Positions 17,404 through 26,636 of a DNA stretch of 64,000 nucleotides are shown piece after piece (position 1 is the stretch's first letter; each line of letters starts with the position of its first letter). The notes below the pieces were generated by a model that worked only from the letters and a program-made list of their open reading frames with translations, did not search any database and was not told the DNA's origin. The position numbers and the translations under genes are program-made. The stretch is from Nocardia colli (lineage in GTDB: Bacteria; Actinomycetota; Actinomycetes; Mycobacteriales; Mycobacteriaceae), in the NCBI RefSeq assembly GCF_008704205.1, contig NZ_VXLC01000008.1, positions 310,001 to 374,000 of the forward strand, written 5' to 3'.

Positions 17404-18269
17404 TACCCCGTAAAGCTGATCGTCGCGTTGAAGCCCCACAGCACGATGGTGAGGACCATGTCGATGGCCACGATCGCCACCGACGAGGCGCGCACCGCGC
17501 GGCCGGAGGCAATGCCGACACCCTCGGGCCCGCCGGTGGCGAAGAAGCCGTAGTAGCTGTGGATGAGGATCACCACGGTGGCGAAGATGGCCACCTTGAT
17601 CACCGCGGCGACCACGTCGAACCCGGACACGAACTGGAAGAAGTAGTGGTCGTAGACGCCCGCGGATTGGCCGTGCACCAGCGTGATCAGCCCGCGGCAG
17701 GACAGGTAGGCCAGGATCAGCCCGATCAGGAAGGTCGGCACGATCGAGATCGCGCCGGCGATCACCCGGGTGGTCACCACGAACGGCACCGAGCGCAGGC
17801 CCATGGCCTCGAGCGCGTCGATCTCCTCGGAGATGCGCATGGAACCGATCTCCGCGGTGATCCGGCAGCCGGCCTGCGCGGCGAAGCCGATGGCCGCGGC
17901 GATCGGCGCGAGCTCACGGGTGGTCGCGTAGGCGGACACGATGCCGGTGACCGGGCCCATGCCGAGCATGTTCAGCATGGTGAACGATTCGACGGCCACC
18001 GAGGCACCCATGACCAGGCCGAGCACGATCATCATCGGCACGGTGCCGCCGCCGACGATGACCGAGCCGCGGCCCCAGGTCATGTCGGAGATGATGCGCA
18101 ACGTCTCGTCGCGATAGTGCTTGAGCGTCGACGGGATCGAGGACAGCACCTGCCAGACGAAGGCCAGCACGAAGCCGAGCGATTCGAAGCGCGCGAGGAG
18201 CAGGCCGCGCCGGTGATAGAAGCGGGCGATCCAGCCCAGTCCCCTGGGCGCGTAACTGGAGGCAGCCAC
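17403..18269 (-). CDS. yrbEB: MlaE/YrbE family ABC transporter permease YrbEB
   Basis: A 288-residue inner-membrane permease with five to six helices and the MlaE motif RITAEIGSMRISEEIDALEAMG. It pairs with YrbEA to form the membrane part of the Mce importer; the ATPase (MceG) is normally encoded elsewhere and is not in the window. Two bases separate it from yrbEA. Confidence 0.93.
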   Translation of the reverse strand: MAASSYAPRGLGWIARFYHRRGLLLARFESLGFVLAFVWQVLSSIPSTLKHYRDETLRIISDMTWGRGSVIVGGGTVPMMIVLGLVMGASVAVESFTMLNMLGMGPVTGIVSAYATTRELAPIAAAIGFAAQAGCRITAEIGSMRISEEIDALEAMGLRSVPFVVTTRVIAGAISIVPTFLIGLILAYLSCRGLITLVHGQSAGVYDHYFFQFVSGFDVVAAVIKVAIFATVVILIHSYYGFFATGGPEGVGIASGRAVRASSVAIVAIDMVLTIVLWGFNATISFTG

Positions 18270-18270
18270 G

Positions 18271-19116
18271 TCACACCAGCCTGGTCGGCAGGAACATCTC
18301 GACCACCTGGGTGACGCCCAGGTTGACGATGGCGATCGATACGACCGACAGCACCACGGCCGCGTTCACCGCGTCGGCGACCCCGCGCGGTCCGCCCTTC
18401 GCCTCCAGCCCGCGCTGGCAGGCGATGACCACCACGAGGAAGCCGAACAGCGCCGCCTTGAGCAGCGAGACCCACACGTCGGCGACGGTGGTGAAGGAGC
18501 CGAAGGTGGCCCAGTAGCTGCCGGGGGTGACGTTCTGGCCGCCGACAGCGACCGCGTAACCCGCGACGATGCCGACGAAGATGATGAGGATGTTCAGCAG
18601 CGGCGCGACCAGGATCATCGCGACCAGCCGCGGAATCACCAGGCGCGGGATCGGACTGATGCCCATCGTGTTGAGCGCGTCGATCTCTTCCCGGATGGTG
18701 CGCGCGCCTAGATCGGCGGCAATGGCGGCGGCACCCGCGCCACCCAGCAGGAATCCGGTGGCCAGCGGAGCGCCCTGTTTGATCACGCCCAGGCCGCCGG
18801 TCGCGCCGAGCAGCGAATCCGCGCCGAGGGTGTGGATGAGATTGCCGACCTGAATGGAGACGATGACGCCGAACGGGATCGCGATGAGGATCGCGGGGAT
18901 CGCCGTGGCGGTCACCAGGCGCCACGCCTGCGTCGTCGCCTCGCGCCACTGGAACTGCCCGCGGGCGATCCCGGTGACCGTGCCGGTCACCGATTCGCGC
19001 GCGATGTCCACGGCCCGGCCGAACGTCCGCAAGGACGAGACGACCGTGTCGGAGAAGTTCTTGCGGACGATACGAACGGCAGTAGCGCTCGAGCGAGCCC
19101 GGGTCACAGGCGCCAC
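18271..19116 (-). CDS. yrbEA: MlaE/YrbE family ABC transporter permease YrbEA
   Basis: A 281-residue permease with the MlaE signature ADLGARTIREEIDALNTMG. It starts with GTG at 19116 and is the promoter-proximal gene of the mce operon. Roughly 40 N-terminal residues are polar before the first helix. Confidence 0.92.
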   Translation of the reverse strand: MAPVTRARSSATAVRIVRKNFSDTVVSSLRTFGRAVDIARESVTGTVTGIARGQFQWREATTQAWRLVTATAIPAILIAIPFGVIVSIQVGNLIHTLGADSLLGATGGLGVIKQGAPLATGFLLGGAGAAAIAADLGARTIREEIDALNTMGISPIPRLVIPRLVAMILVAPLLNILIIFVGIVAGYAVAVGGQNVTPGSYWATFGSFTTVADVWVSLLKAALFGFLVVVIACQRGLEAKGGPRGVADAVNAAVVLSVVSIAIVNLGVTQVVEMFLPTRLV

Positions 19117-19555
19117 GCGTGGCCCCGGCCAGGCCGGTGTGTCTCAGGTTTCACAATCGCTCTCTCCATGATGGGCGTCACTGCCACCAAGAAGCTATCG
19201 GTGACAATCGGTAACAGTAAAGCTGATCACGGTGTGATCATCGCCTCCTATTCGATTGCCCGCGACTAGCCGAAAGCGCTGGTCAAAACGTCCGAATGGA
19301 AGCAGTTCGGCGTTCTGCAACAAGTTATCAGCGCATTTTGCTAATCAATATGACTCGCATCACGTCGGCCGGTTAACTCTGAGCAAGATCGCGGTGTCAT
19401 TGCGATGCGGACCAAATCAGCGAAAAAGACAAGGTAGACGCGATATCGCGACACGCCGGTGCACGCTGGGACAACAGTCAGCACACCGAAAGGGCGTGAC
19501 CCCGGTCACTCGATCCCGAATTTCGATTCTCAGCCGTGAGCTGAATCACGCTCCA
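19117..19555. promoter_or_regulatory. 439-base mce upstream region
   Basis: No credible gene is seen here. The region is clearly less GC-rich than its surroundings and lies between the start of yrbEA and the stop of the chaA-like gene, so it should contain the mce promoter. The only strong symmetric element is the palindrome at 19224-19240. Confidence 0.6.
19224..19240. promoter_or_regulatory. Perfect 17-bp palindrome upstream of mce operon
   Basis: TGATCACGGTGTGATCA has seven-base perfect arms around GGT, 108 bases before the yrbEA start. mce operons are often controlled by TetR or GntR/FadR repressors binding such sites. No regulator gene is next to the operon. Confidence 0.5.
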
Positions 19556-20656
19556 CTACGGACTGGCTGCCAGGAAAACAAAAGCGGAGAACAGTGCCAA
19601 ATGCACCCCGCCCTGCAAAAGCGTCGCCCGACCGGGGACAACCGTGAGCACGCCGACCACGATCGTGAGTGCGAGCAACACCATTTGGGTGGCGCCGAGC
19701 CCGAGTTCCAGCGGACCGTCCAGCCAAATGGTCGCCACCGCGATCGCCGGAATGGTCAGGCCGATGCTGGCCATCGCCGAGCCGAGCGCGAGATTGAGGC
19801 TGATCTGCACCTGATCGCGACGCGCGGCCCGCACCGCGGCGAGGGTCTCGGGCAGCAGCACGAGCAATGCGATCACCACGCCGACCGCGGACGGCGGCAG
19901 CCCGGCGTCGGCGACGGCCGACTCGATCGACGGCGAGACCACCTTGGCCAGCCCGACCACGCAAACCAGCGCGATGAACAGCATGGCCAGGCTGAGCAGC
20001 GCGGCCCGGCTGGTCGGCGATTCGCTGTGCTCGTCGTCGTCGGTGACCACGCCGTTGCCCTCGACCGGCAGGAAGTCGTCCGGATGCCGGACCGTCTGGA
20101 CCATCACGAACAGCCCGTAGAGCGCCAGCGAGGCGACCGCGGCGAAGGCCAGCTGCCCGGCGGAGAACTCCGGCCCGGACTGGCTGGTGGTGAAGGTCGG
20201 CAGCACCAGGCTGAGCGTGGCCAGCGTCGCGACCGTGGCCAGCGCCGCGCCGGTGCCCTCGGCGTTGAACACCGCCACCCGTCTGCGCAGCGCGCCGACC
20301 AGCAGGGACAGACCGAAGATGCCGTTGCAGGTGATCATCACGGCGGCGAAGACGGTGTCCCGGGCCAGCGACGCGGCCTTGTCCCCGCCGGAGATCATCA
20401 GCGTGACGATCAGCGCCACCTCGATGATGGTCACCGCGACCGCGAGCACCAGCGACCCGAACGGCTCGCCGACCCGGTGCGCGACCACCTCCGCGTGATA
20501 GACCGCCGCGAGCACCGCACCGATCAAGGCCGCGGCCACCGCGACGACGGCCACCCCGGACAGACTTCGGCCCCAGGTGGCGGCCAGCGCGAGGGCGGCA
20601 AGAATAGGAATGAACACGGTCCAGCGGTCGGTCAACACACGGATCATGTGTTCCAT
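19556..20656 (-). CDS. chaA: Calcium/proton antiporter, ChaA type
   Basis: A 366-residue membrane protein of the Ca2+:cation antiporter family with about eleven helices. The two inverted alpha repeats are visible: VAVTIIEVALIVTLM with its acidic residue, and LPETLAAVRAARRDQVQ leading to NLALGSAMASIGLTIPAIA. A short acidic loop (TDDDEHSES) separates the halves, as in ChaA. It likely exports Ca2+ or Na+ in exchange for protons. The ATG at 20656 is chosen; 20647 is an in-frame alternative. Confidence 0.88.
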   Translation of the reverse strand: MEHMIRVLTDRWTVFIPILAALALAATWGRSLSGVAVVAVAAALIGAVLAAVYHAEVVAHRVGEPFGSLVLAVAVTIIEVALIVTLMISGGDKAASLARDTVFAAVMITCNGIFGLSLLVGALRRRVAVFNAEGTGAALATVATLATLSLVLPTFTTSQSGPEFSAGQLAFAAVASLALYGLFVMVQTVRHPDDFLPVEGNGVVTDDDEHSESPTSRAALLSLAMLFIALVCVVGLAKVVSPSIESAVADAGLPPSAVGVVIALLVLLPETLAAVRAARRDQVQISLNLALGSAMASIGLTIPAIAVATIWLDGPLELGLGATQMVLLALTIVVGVLTVVPGRATLLQGGVHLALFSAFVFLAASP

Positions 20657-20751
20657 CGTTGCAGCTAACCCTCCGCATCCTGGTCAGAGCGGTGCAGCGG
20701 GGCGATTTGCCCGATTTCCCGGCCGCGCCGCGGCGGCCGGGAGCACGCGAA

Positions 20752-21153
20752 TCAGCGCTCGGTGGCGTTGCCCCGGATACCGGTGAGCCGGATCGCGATC
20801 GCCACCCGGTCCTTCGCGTCCGGCGGTACCACCGGGCCGTTGCCGTAGCGCTCGGACAGGCTCGAGTAGAGCGCGCCCTCGGGGTCGGCATCGATGTGGT
20901 CGAGCTCGCCGCGGACCTCGAGGTAGCGGTACGGGTTGTCCGGGTCGTAGATCGAGATGGAGACCCGCGGCTCGTGCGCGAGATTCTTGAACTTCTGCCG
21001 GTAGTTGGTGTGGGTGAACCAGATGAACTCCCCGTCCCACACGAACCACATCGGGTTCACCTGCGGGGCCCCGTCCGGCCTGGTCGTGCCGAGGCTCGCG
21101 TAGACGGGCCGTTCCAGCAGGTCCCGCGCCTTCTCGGGAATCTCGATTGTCAT
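20752..21153 (-). CDS. PPOX-class F420/FMN-dependent enzyme
   Basis: A 133-residue split-barrel flavoenzyme: LERPVYASLGTTRPDGAPQVNPMWFVWDG at the N-terminus, FTHTNYRQKFKNLAHEPRVSISI in the middle. This fits the Rv1155-like PPOX-class family that binds F420 or FMN as a dimer. The substrate is unknown. GGAGGG lies just before the ATG. Confidence 0.85.
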   Translation of the reverse strand: MTIEIPEKARDLLERPVYASLGTTRPDGAPQVNPMWFVWDGEFIWFTHTNYRQKFKNLAHEPRVSISIYDPDNPYRYLEVRGELDHIDADPEGALYSSLSERYGNGPVVPPDAKDRVAIAIRLTGIRGNATER

Positions 21154-21268
21154 GCACCCTCCAGTCGATGTATTTCAGCAACCGGCCCCTACTGACAGGG
21201 GCAGATAACTGGCTACCGAGCCGATACCCTGGTTCGGCCTTGATCGAGACGAACAACAGCGGGGGCGC

Positions 21269-22267
21269 ATGTCATACCCACCCGGCCAATATCCCGGGCA
21301 GCAGCCTTACGACCCGAACGCGCACAATGCGCGCGAGGGTGAGCAGCAGGCGCCCGGCAATCCGCGCTCGGATCCGACGATGCTCAATCCGATGGGCCGG
21401 CAGGGGCATCAACCGCCCCCGGACCCGACTCAGCTGAACCCGTTGAGCCAGCCCGATCCGGCCTATCAACCCGTGCCGCCGTCTGATCCGACCGTGTTCA
21501 ATCCGCTGAGTCAGCCGGATCCGGCGTATCAGCAGGGACAACCCTACGACCCGTACGCGCAGCAGCAGCAGGTTTCGCAGTACCCGTCGGTGCCGCAGTA
21601 TCAGCAGCAACCGATGTATCAGCAACCGCCGCAGCAGTATCCGCCGCAGCAGGGTGGCTTCCCGCCGGGTCCGCCCCCGCCGGGATATCCACCGCAGTAC
21701 GGGCCCGGCCCATCCGGGTCCGGCGGCGGCGGTGGCGGAAAGGTGCTCGCCGCAATCGGTTCGATCCTGCTCACCGTGCTGGTGATCGCCGGGATCATCG
21801 GGCTGAAGGTGTGGAAGAACAACGCCAAGCACCACCGCGACGACGCGGGCGCGACCACCACGACCAGCCTCGCCATCTCCACCAGCGCGGCCGGCGCGCC
21901 GACCACTCCCCGGTCCACCGCCAAGGTCCCGCCGATCACCCCCGCGCCCACGACCCCGCCCAAGCCCGCGACCGTGTGGATCGCGGCGGCCTATAACGAG
22001 GCGAGCAACGAAGTGCATTGGGCCAGAAGCTCGCTCGGCCAGGATGCCGCCGTCGGCCAGGCCCAGGCCGCGTGCGGGTTCTCCTGCCAGGAACCCATCT
22101 GGTCGAAGGACGCCTGCGTCGCGTTCGCCTTCGGCCGCAACAACGGCTGGGCCTCCGCCTGGGGTCTCACCATTCCCGAGGCGCAGAACAAGGCTCAGGC
22201 CAGGGCGCAGAACGACTTCAGCGTCCAGGGCCCGTTCGAGTTCTGGTCGAAGTGCGCGACGGAGTAG
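21269..22267 (+). CDS. Membrane protein with Pro/Gln-rich repeats and DUF4189 domain
   Basis: A 332-residue protein in three parts. Residues 1-150 are disordered and Pro/Gln/Tyr-rich with a recurring unit DPT-x-x-NP-L/M ... QPDPAYQ (three copies). A transmembrane helix follows a glycine run (about 155-178). A Thr/Pro linker leads to a C-terminal DUF4189 domain (IAAAYNEASNEVHWARSS, four cysteines). The domain should lie outside the membrane. Function unknown; DUF4189 proteins are frequent in Nocardia and mycobacteria. Confidence 0.82.
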   Translation: MSYPPGQYPGQQPYDPNAHNAREGEQQAPGNPRSDPTMLNPMGRQGHQPPPDPTQLNPLSQPDPAYQPVPPSDPTVFNPLSQPDPAYQQGQPYDPYAQQQQVSQYPSVPQYQQQPMYQQPPQQYPPQQGGFPPGPPPPGYPPQYGPGPSGSGGGGGGKVLAAIGSILLTVLVIAGIIGLKVWKNNAKHHRDDAGATTTTSLAISTSAAGAPTTPRSTAKVPPITPAPTTPPKPATVWIAAAYNEASNEVHWARSSLGQDAAVGQAQAACGFSCQEPIWSKDACVAFAFGRNNGWASAWGLTIPEAQNKAQARAQNDFSVQGPFEFWSKCATE

Positions 22268-22274
22268 TCCTCGG

Positions 22275-22670
22275 CTAGACGTCCAGGTCGATGCGGACGG
22301 TGAGCAGGTCGGTGCCGACCAGCTGCACCACCGCGCTGTTGCCGCGCGGGAGTTCGCGCAGCCGGGCGCGCGCGTCGTCCTCGGGCAGCAGGTGTGCGGT
22401 GCCCGCGTGCCAGGCGCCGTGCAGACGCAGTCGAACGCGGTTGTTCGCCTTGATGTTGCGGATGTATTGAGAGCGGTCGCCGAACTCGGAGACGAGCCAG
22501 AACTCGTTGCCGACCTTGCGCCCGCCGATCGGGGTGATGCGCGGCTGTCCGCTCACCCGGCCGACGGTCTCCAGCAACTGCTGGGCGGGCACCTTGCGCT
22601 GCAACGGATTGACGACCCGGCGCTGCACTGTGGTCACCAGTCGGTGCTGAATATCGCGCTTGCTCGGCAT
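22275..22670 (-). CDS. Ddn-family F420-dependent nitroreductase-like protein
   Basis: A 131-residue protein resembling the deazaflavin-dependent nitroreductase family: TVGRVSGQPRITPIGGRKVGNEFWLVSEFG and YIRNIKANNRVRLRLHGAW match the F420-binding split barrel. ATG 22670 is used; the frame reaches 22877 but upstream residues do not match the family. It may reduce quinones or nitro compounds. Convergent with the DUF4189 gene (seven bases between stops). Confidence 0.82.
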   Translation of the reverse strand: MPSKRDIQHRLVTTVQRRVVNPLQRKVPAQQLLETVGRVSGQPRITPIGGRKVGNEFWLVSEFGDRSQYIRNIKANNRVRLRLHGAWHAGTAHLLPEDDARARLRELPRGNSAVVQLVGTDLLTVRIDLDV

Positions 22671-22879
22671 GGGGCCGACCGTAGCACCGGCTTGGGCAGT
22701 GTGCCGCACGACGTGCGCGAATTGCCGACACAATGCCGAAAGCGCTTTTGGCACAGTGCAACAGCCGAATACGGACGCGGTGGGCAATCCGACGAATTGG
22801 TGTGAATAGCAGTGTTTCAGTGTGATGCACGTCATAAAGTCCGTGCCCTGCAATAACTCTGAACACACCAGGACCACTC

Positions 22880-24040
22880 ATGCATGATTCATCCCTGCAT
22901 TCGCGCGGCCTAGTTCTCGCCGCGACCGCCGCGGCACTGTCCCTGATCGGCTCCGGCCTGATCGCCGCCGCCCCCGCGCACGCCGCGGGGGCGATCAATT
23001 TCGCGCCGAAGGTGGATTCACCGTCCGGCGGCCAATTTCCGTCGTGGGGACCCGGCCCGTCTCCGATCGGCACCGTCACCGCCGACTTCAACGGCGACGG
23101 CAAGGCCGATGTCGTCGCGGCCGATTTCCAAGGGGCGGGCCCGATTCTGATGACCGGCAAGGGGGACGGCCGGTTCAACACCGGAACCAGAGTGGGCGAC
23201 GTCGGGATCGGCTTCGGCGCGGTCGGCGTCGGCGACCTGAACGGCGACGGCAAGCCGGATGTCGTCGCGCAGGCGTGGACGACGATCGCGACCTTCGTGA
23301 ACAACGGCGACGGTACGTTCCGCGCGGCCGAGAAGTACACGACTCTCGAAGGCGCACAACAGGAAGTGATCGTCGCGGACGCCAACGGCGATGGCAAGGC
23401 CGACGTGCTCAGTCTGGCCCCGGCCGGCGTGCAGACCTGGCTCGGCAAGGGCGACGGCACCCTGGACGCCGGGCCGACCAGCCTGATCCCCGGGGTGGCC
23501 GCCGCGTTCACGGTCGGAAAGTTCAACTCGGACAACAAGATCGACATCGCGGTGAACAACGATGTGCTGCAACAGGTGCACGTCTTCACCGGCAACGGCG
23601 ACGGCAGCTTCACCCGGCGCGGGGCGAGCACATCCGGCCTGATCACCGAGGACGTGCGCGCGGGCGACTTCGACGGCGACGGCATCGACGACGTGATCAC
23701 CGCCGACTCGTTCTCCTTCAGCACCACGCTGCTGTTGTCCGACGGGAACGGCGGATTCAAGAAGACCGACCGGGTGGCCGTCTCCGGCCTCGGCCCGACC
23801 AGCATCGCCGCCGCCGACTTCAACAAGGACGGCAAGCTGGACGCCGCGATGTCGGCGGTGCTGAACTCCAGGATCGTCGTCTTCACCGGCAATGGTGGAA
23901 CCATCACCAAGACCGGCGATTTCGGCGTCACCTCGCAGCCGCAGACGCCGGCCATCGCCGACTACGACGGCGACGGCAAGCTGGATGTCGTGGTGGCGGG
24001 CAGCGCGAACGCGGTGTCGTTCTTGAAGAACATTTCCTGA
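22880..24040 (+). CDS. Secreted FG-GAP/VCBS repeat protein
   Basis: A 386-residue exported protein. A signal peptide ends near APAHA (residue 35). Seven FG-GAP units follow, each with a calcium-binding DxDxDG-like loop: DFNGDGKADVV, DLNGDGKPDVV, DANGDGKADVL, KFNSDNKIDIA, DFDGDGIDDVI, DFNKDGKLDAA and DYDGDGKLDVV. Seven units predict a closed seven-bladed propeller; the fourth loop is degenerate. No other domain is present, so it is probably a secreted binding protein of unknown partner. Confidence 0.88.
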   Translation: MHDSSLHSRGLVLAATAAALSLIGSGLIAAAPAHAAGAINFAPKVDSPSGGQFPSWGPGPSPIGTVTADFNGDGKADVVAADFQGAGPILMTGKGDGRFNTGTRVGDVGIGFGAVGVGDLNGDGKPDVVAQAWTTIATFVNNGDGTFRAAEKYTTLEGAQQEVIVADANGDGKADVLSLAPAGVQTWLGKGDGTLDAGPTSLIPGVAAAFTVGKFNSDNKIDIAVNNDVLQQVHVFTGNGDGSFTRRGASTSGLITEDVRAGDFDGDGIDDVITADSFSFSTTLLLSDGNGGFKKTDRVAVSGLGPTSIAAADFNKDGKLDAAMSAVLNSRIVVFTGNGGTITKTGDFGVTSQPQTPAIADYDGDGKLDVVVAGSANAVSFLKNIS

Positions 24041-24046
24041 GCGCGG

Positions 24047-24850
24047 TCAGCAGACCGAGGTCAGGGTGACGTTGTCGTCGAAGGGCAGGAAGCCGTCGAC
24101 CAGGGCGGTGACCTGCAAGCTGTGCACGATGATCTCGCCGCCGTGGTTGTCCAGGAAGGCGACGTCGGAGGCGTCGCGGCCGGTGGCGATCCGGACCAGC
24201 GTCGAGCGCGGCGCGAGCCCGGTGGCGTCGAGGGCCCGCCAGGCGCCGTCCACATAGGCCTCGGCGACCGCGTGGAAATCCATCGGTGAACAGCCCGGCG
24301 CGTACACCGACACCACTCGCGCGGGCACCTTCACCGCGCGCAACAGGGCCACGACCAGATGCGCGAAGTCGCGGCACACACCGGCACCGGACAGCAGCGT
24401 CTCCACCGCACCGTCGATGGGGTCGCTGCTGCCGGCCACGTACCGGATCCGTCGGCCGACCCACTGCGCGACCTGCACCGCGAGCTGCGCATCCGGTGTG
24501 CCGGACGGGAATTCGGTGGCGGCGAAGCCGAGCAGCTTGTCCGACTCGGCGAATCGGCTGGGGCGCAGATACAGTGCGCGGTCGTAGTCGGAGCCGGCAT
24601 CCGGAATCGCGGTGCCGAGCACGGTCGCGCGATAGTGCGCGCGCAAAGTGCCTGGGCCGACCGAGAATTTGTGAATACGGGTGCCGTGCGGGCCGAGGAT
24701 CTCCCACGGCGTGATCGCCCAGCCGTCGAGCTCGAACACCAGCGACTCGTTCAGTTCCAGATTCGGCTGCCGGGCAACGGCGATCTGGAATTCGAGCGTG
24801 GTCGGCGCGGTGATCGCCACCTCGAGCTGAGCTGAGACATCGCGCTTCAC
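24047..24850 (-). CDS. Transglutaminase-like cysteine protease-fold protein
   Basis: A 267-residue protein with an N-terminal beta domain typical of bacterial transglutaminase-like proteins and a catalytic core containing Cys159 (GAGVCRDFAHL), His193 (DFHAVAEAYV) and Asp208 (ALDATGLAP). There is no signal peptide, so it acts in the cytoplasm. Role unknown: peptide hydrolysis or amide transfer. Confidence 0.88.
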   Translation of the reverse strand: MKRDVSAQLEVAITAPTTLEFQIAVARQPNLELNESLVFELDGWAITPWEILGPHGTRIHKFSVGPGTLRAHYRATVLGTAIPDAGSDYDRALYLRPSRFAESDKLLGFAATEFPSGTPDAQLAVQVAQWVGRRIRYVAGSSDPIDGAVETLLSGAGVCRDFAHLVVALLRAVKVPARVVSVYAPGCSPMDFHAVAEAYVDGAWRALDATGLAPRSTLVRIATGRDASDVAFLDNHGGEIIVHSLQVTALVDGFLPFDDNVTLTSVC

Positions 24851-24955
24851 GCCACAATCCTGTCAGTCGCGGTCAAGTGCCCTTCCTATTTTCGGCCAGA
24901 CCGCATCGAGTTGGCATCATCTGCACCGTCAATTCATGTCCAGGAGGGGATAAAT

Positions 24956-25657
24956 GTGCCCGGCCGCCCGGATATGGGCGAGAATTTGCGCGTGCGCACC
25001 CAGTTCACCCGCGAGCTCGTCGCGTTGACCAATGATTTGACGCTGATGTGCCGGCTCACCCACGACGCGGCCGAGCGGGTGACCGACGCACTCGTCGGCG
25101 CCGACCTCACCGCCACCTACGAGGTGTTCGCCCTGGACGAGCAATTGCAGAAGATGTACGGCGCGTGCGAGGCACGGACGGTGGTGCTGCTCGCGTTGCA
25201 GGCGCCGGTGGCCCGCGATCTACGGCACGTGGTCACCGCCATTCAGATCGCGACCGAGTTGTCCCGGATCGGCGGGCTGGTCAGCCGGGTCGCCGATCAG
25301 GTGTACCAAAGCCATCCGGGACATGTTGCGCCGCAATCCATTCTGGACATCCTCGCGGAGATGGGCCGGCTCGCCGCGACGCGCACCGCGCTCAGCGGCG
25401 AGGCCGTCGCGACGGGTCATCAGGAACCGCCCGGGGAACACGATCCCGGACTGCACGCGATGGAACTGCTGCACAAGCAACTGCATTCGGCCCTCGCCGC
25501 GCCCGCGTCGGACCAGCCGGCCACCGCCGCGATCAATGTCGCGCTGCTGGCCAATCATCTGGAGCGCTGCGTCGACCACACCGCGCGCATCGATCGGCTG
25601 ATCCGGTTCCTGGACACCGGCGTTCCCCCGACCGCTCAGCCGGCCGACAGTGCGTGA
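24956..25657 (+). CDS. PhoU-like phosphate-signalling protein
   Basis: About 233 residues, all-helical, with two PhoU-like three-helix repeats: LRVRTQFTRELVALTNDLTLM and ARDLRHVVTAIQIATELSRIGG, and a second, weaker repeat near NVALLANHLERCVDHTARI. GTG 24956 is chosen because AGGAGGGG ends about six bases before it; an in-frame ATG is at 24974. PhoU represses the Pho regulon with PstSCAB and PhoR, but no pst gene is adjacent. Confidence 0.78.
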   Translation: MPGRPDMGENLRVRTQFTRELVALTNDLTLMCRLTHDAAERVTDALVGADLTATYEVFALDEQLQKMYGACEARTVVLLALQAPVARDLRHVVTAIQIATELSRIGGLVSRVADQVYQSHPGHVAPQSILDILAEMGRLAATRTALSGEAVATGHQEPPGEHDPGLHAMELLHKQLHSALAAPASDQPATAAINVALLANHLERCVDHTARIDRLIRFLDTGVPPTAQPADSA

Positions 25658-25660
25658 GGG

Positions 25661-26566
25661 CTAGCCGGCGCGGGCGATCGTGTAGAGCTCGCGCGCGGGC
25701 CCGGTCAGCCGCTGCCCGGTCGGCCATACGGCGCGCAACGTGCGTTCCAGTTCGAGGTCGGTGACCTTGGGGGAAACCAGTGTGCCGGCGGCGATTTCGG
25801 CGGCGACAGCCAGTGAGCTGAGCACCGCCGGGCCGACGTCGGACGCGGCGGCGGTCTTGATCGCGGTGGTGGAGGACAGCTCCAAGGCGACCTCGGGTTT
25901 CCAGCCGGTGAGCTTGCGCGAGACCGCGTGCTCGAACCAGTTTCGGGTGCCAGAGCCGGTTTCCCGTTGGATCAGCGGAGTTTCGGCCAGTTCGGTGAGG
26001 GTCACCGAGCCGCGACGAGCCCACCGGTGCGTCGGAGCCACGACGACGATCAGGTGATCGTGCGCGACGACGTGCGACTGGAGTCCGCGGAAGTTCTGCG
26101 GGCCTTCGATGAAACCGATCGCCGCCTTGTTGTCGAGCACCTCCTTGGCCACCTCGACCGAGTTGCCGGACTCCAGCGCGATGGCCGTGCCCGGCGCGGT
26201 GGCGCGCAGTTTCATGAGCCACGCCGGGAAGAGATACTCGGCGATCGTCTGGCTCGCCGCGACGCGCAGGTGCGAGTCGCGCTCGGCGCGCAAGGTGTCG
26301 ATGCCTGCGTCGAGTTGCTCCGCCGCCCGGACCACGCCGCGGGCCCACTCCGCGATCAGCGAACCGGCGCGGGTCGGCCGGGAGCCGAGCGTGGTGCGCT
26401 CCAGCACCGGCATGCCGACCAGCTTCTCCAGATAGCTGATCCGGGACGACGCGGACGGCTGGCTGATGCCGTGCGCGGCCGCCGCACGACCGAGGCTGCC
26501 CAATTCGATCACCGTAAGCAGCAGGTCGAGCGCGGCCAGGTCGGGGACACGGGGCGACAGAGGCAT
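25661..26566 (-). CDS. LysR family transcriptional regulator
   Basis: A 301-residue LysR protein: winged HTH (about 10-70; LAALDLLLTVIELGSLGRAAAAHGISQPSASSRI) and a periplasmic-binding-like effector domain. Divergent from the TDT-family transporter with 70 bases between start codons. The ATG lies inside the first of three GCATAG half-sites, so it likely represses itself and controls the transporter. Confidence 0.9.
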   Translation of the reverse strand: MPLSPRVPDLAALDLLLTVIELGSLGRAAAAHGISQPSASSRISYLEKLVGMPVLERTTLGSRPTRAGSLIAEWARGVVRAAEQLDAGIDTLRAERDSHLRVAASQTIAEYLFPAWLMKLRATAPGTAIALESGNSVEVAKEVLDNKAAIGFIEGPQNFRGLQSHVVAHDHLIVVVAPTHRWARRGSVTLTELAETPLIQRETGSGTRNWFEHAVSRKLTGWKPEVALELSSTTAIKTAAASDVGPAVLSSLAVAAEIAAGTLVSPKVTDLELERTLRAVWPTGQRLTGPARELYTIARAG

Positions 26567-26589
26567 AGAACGAGTCTATGCATGCATAG
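26563..26589. promoter_or_regulatory. Three half-sites for the LysR regulator
   Basis: GCATAG (26563-26568), CTATGC (26576-26581) and GCATAG (26584-26589) alternate in orientation. The second and third merge into the perfect 14-base palindrome CTATGCATGCATAG. The first pair has a seven-base gap. This is a typical layout for LysR recognition plus activation sites. Confidence 0.6.
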
Positions 26590-26636
26590 GCACGTGCCCG
26601 CTACCCGACGCGACGACCTGCGACGACGCTGAAGAC

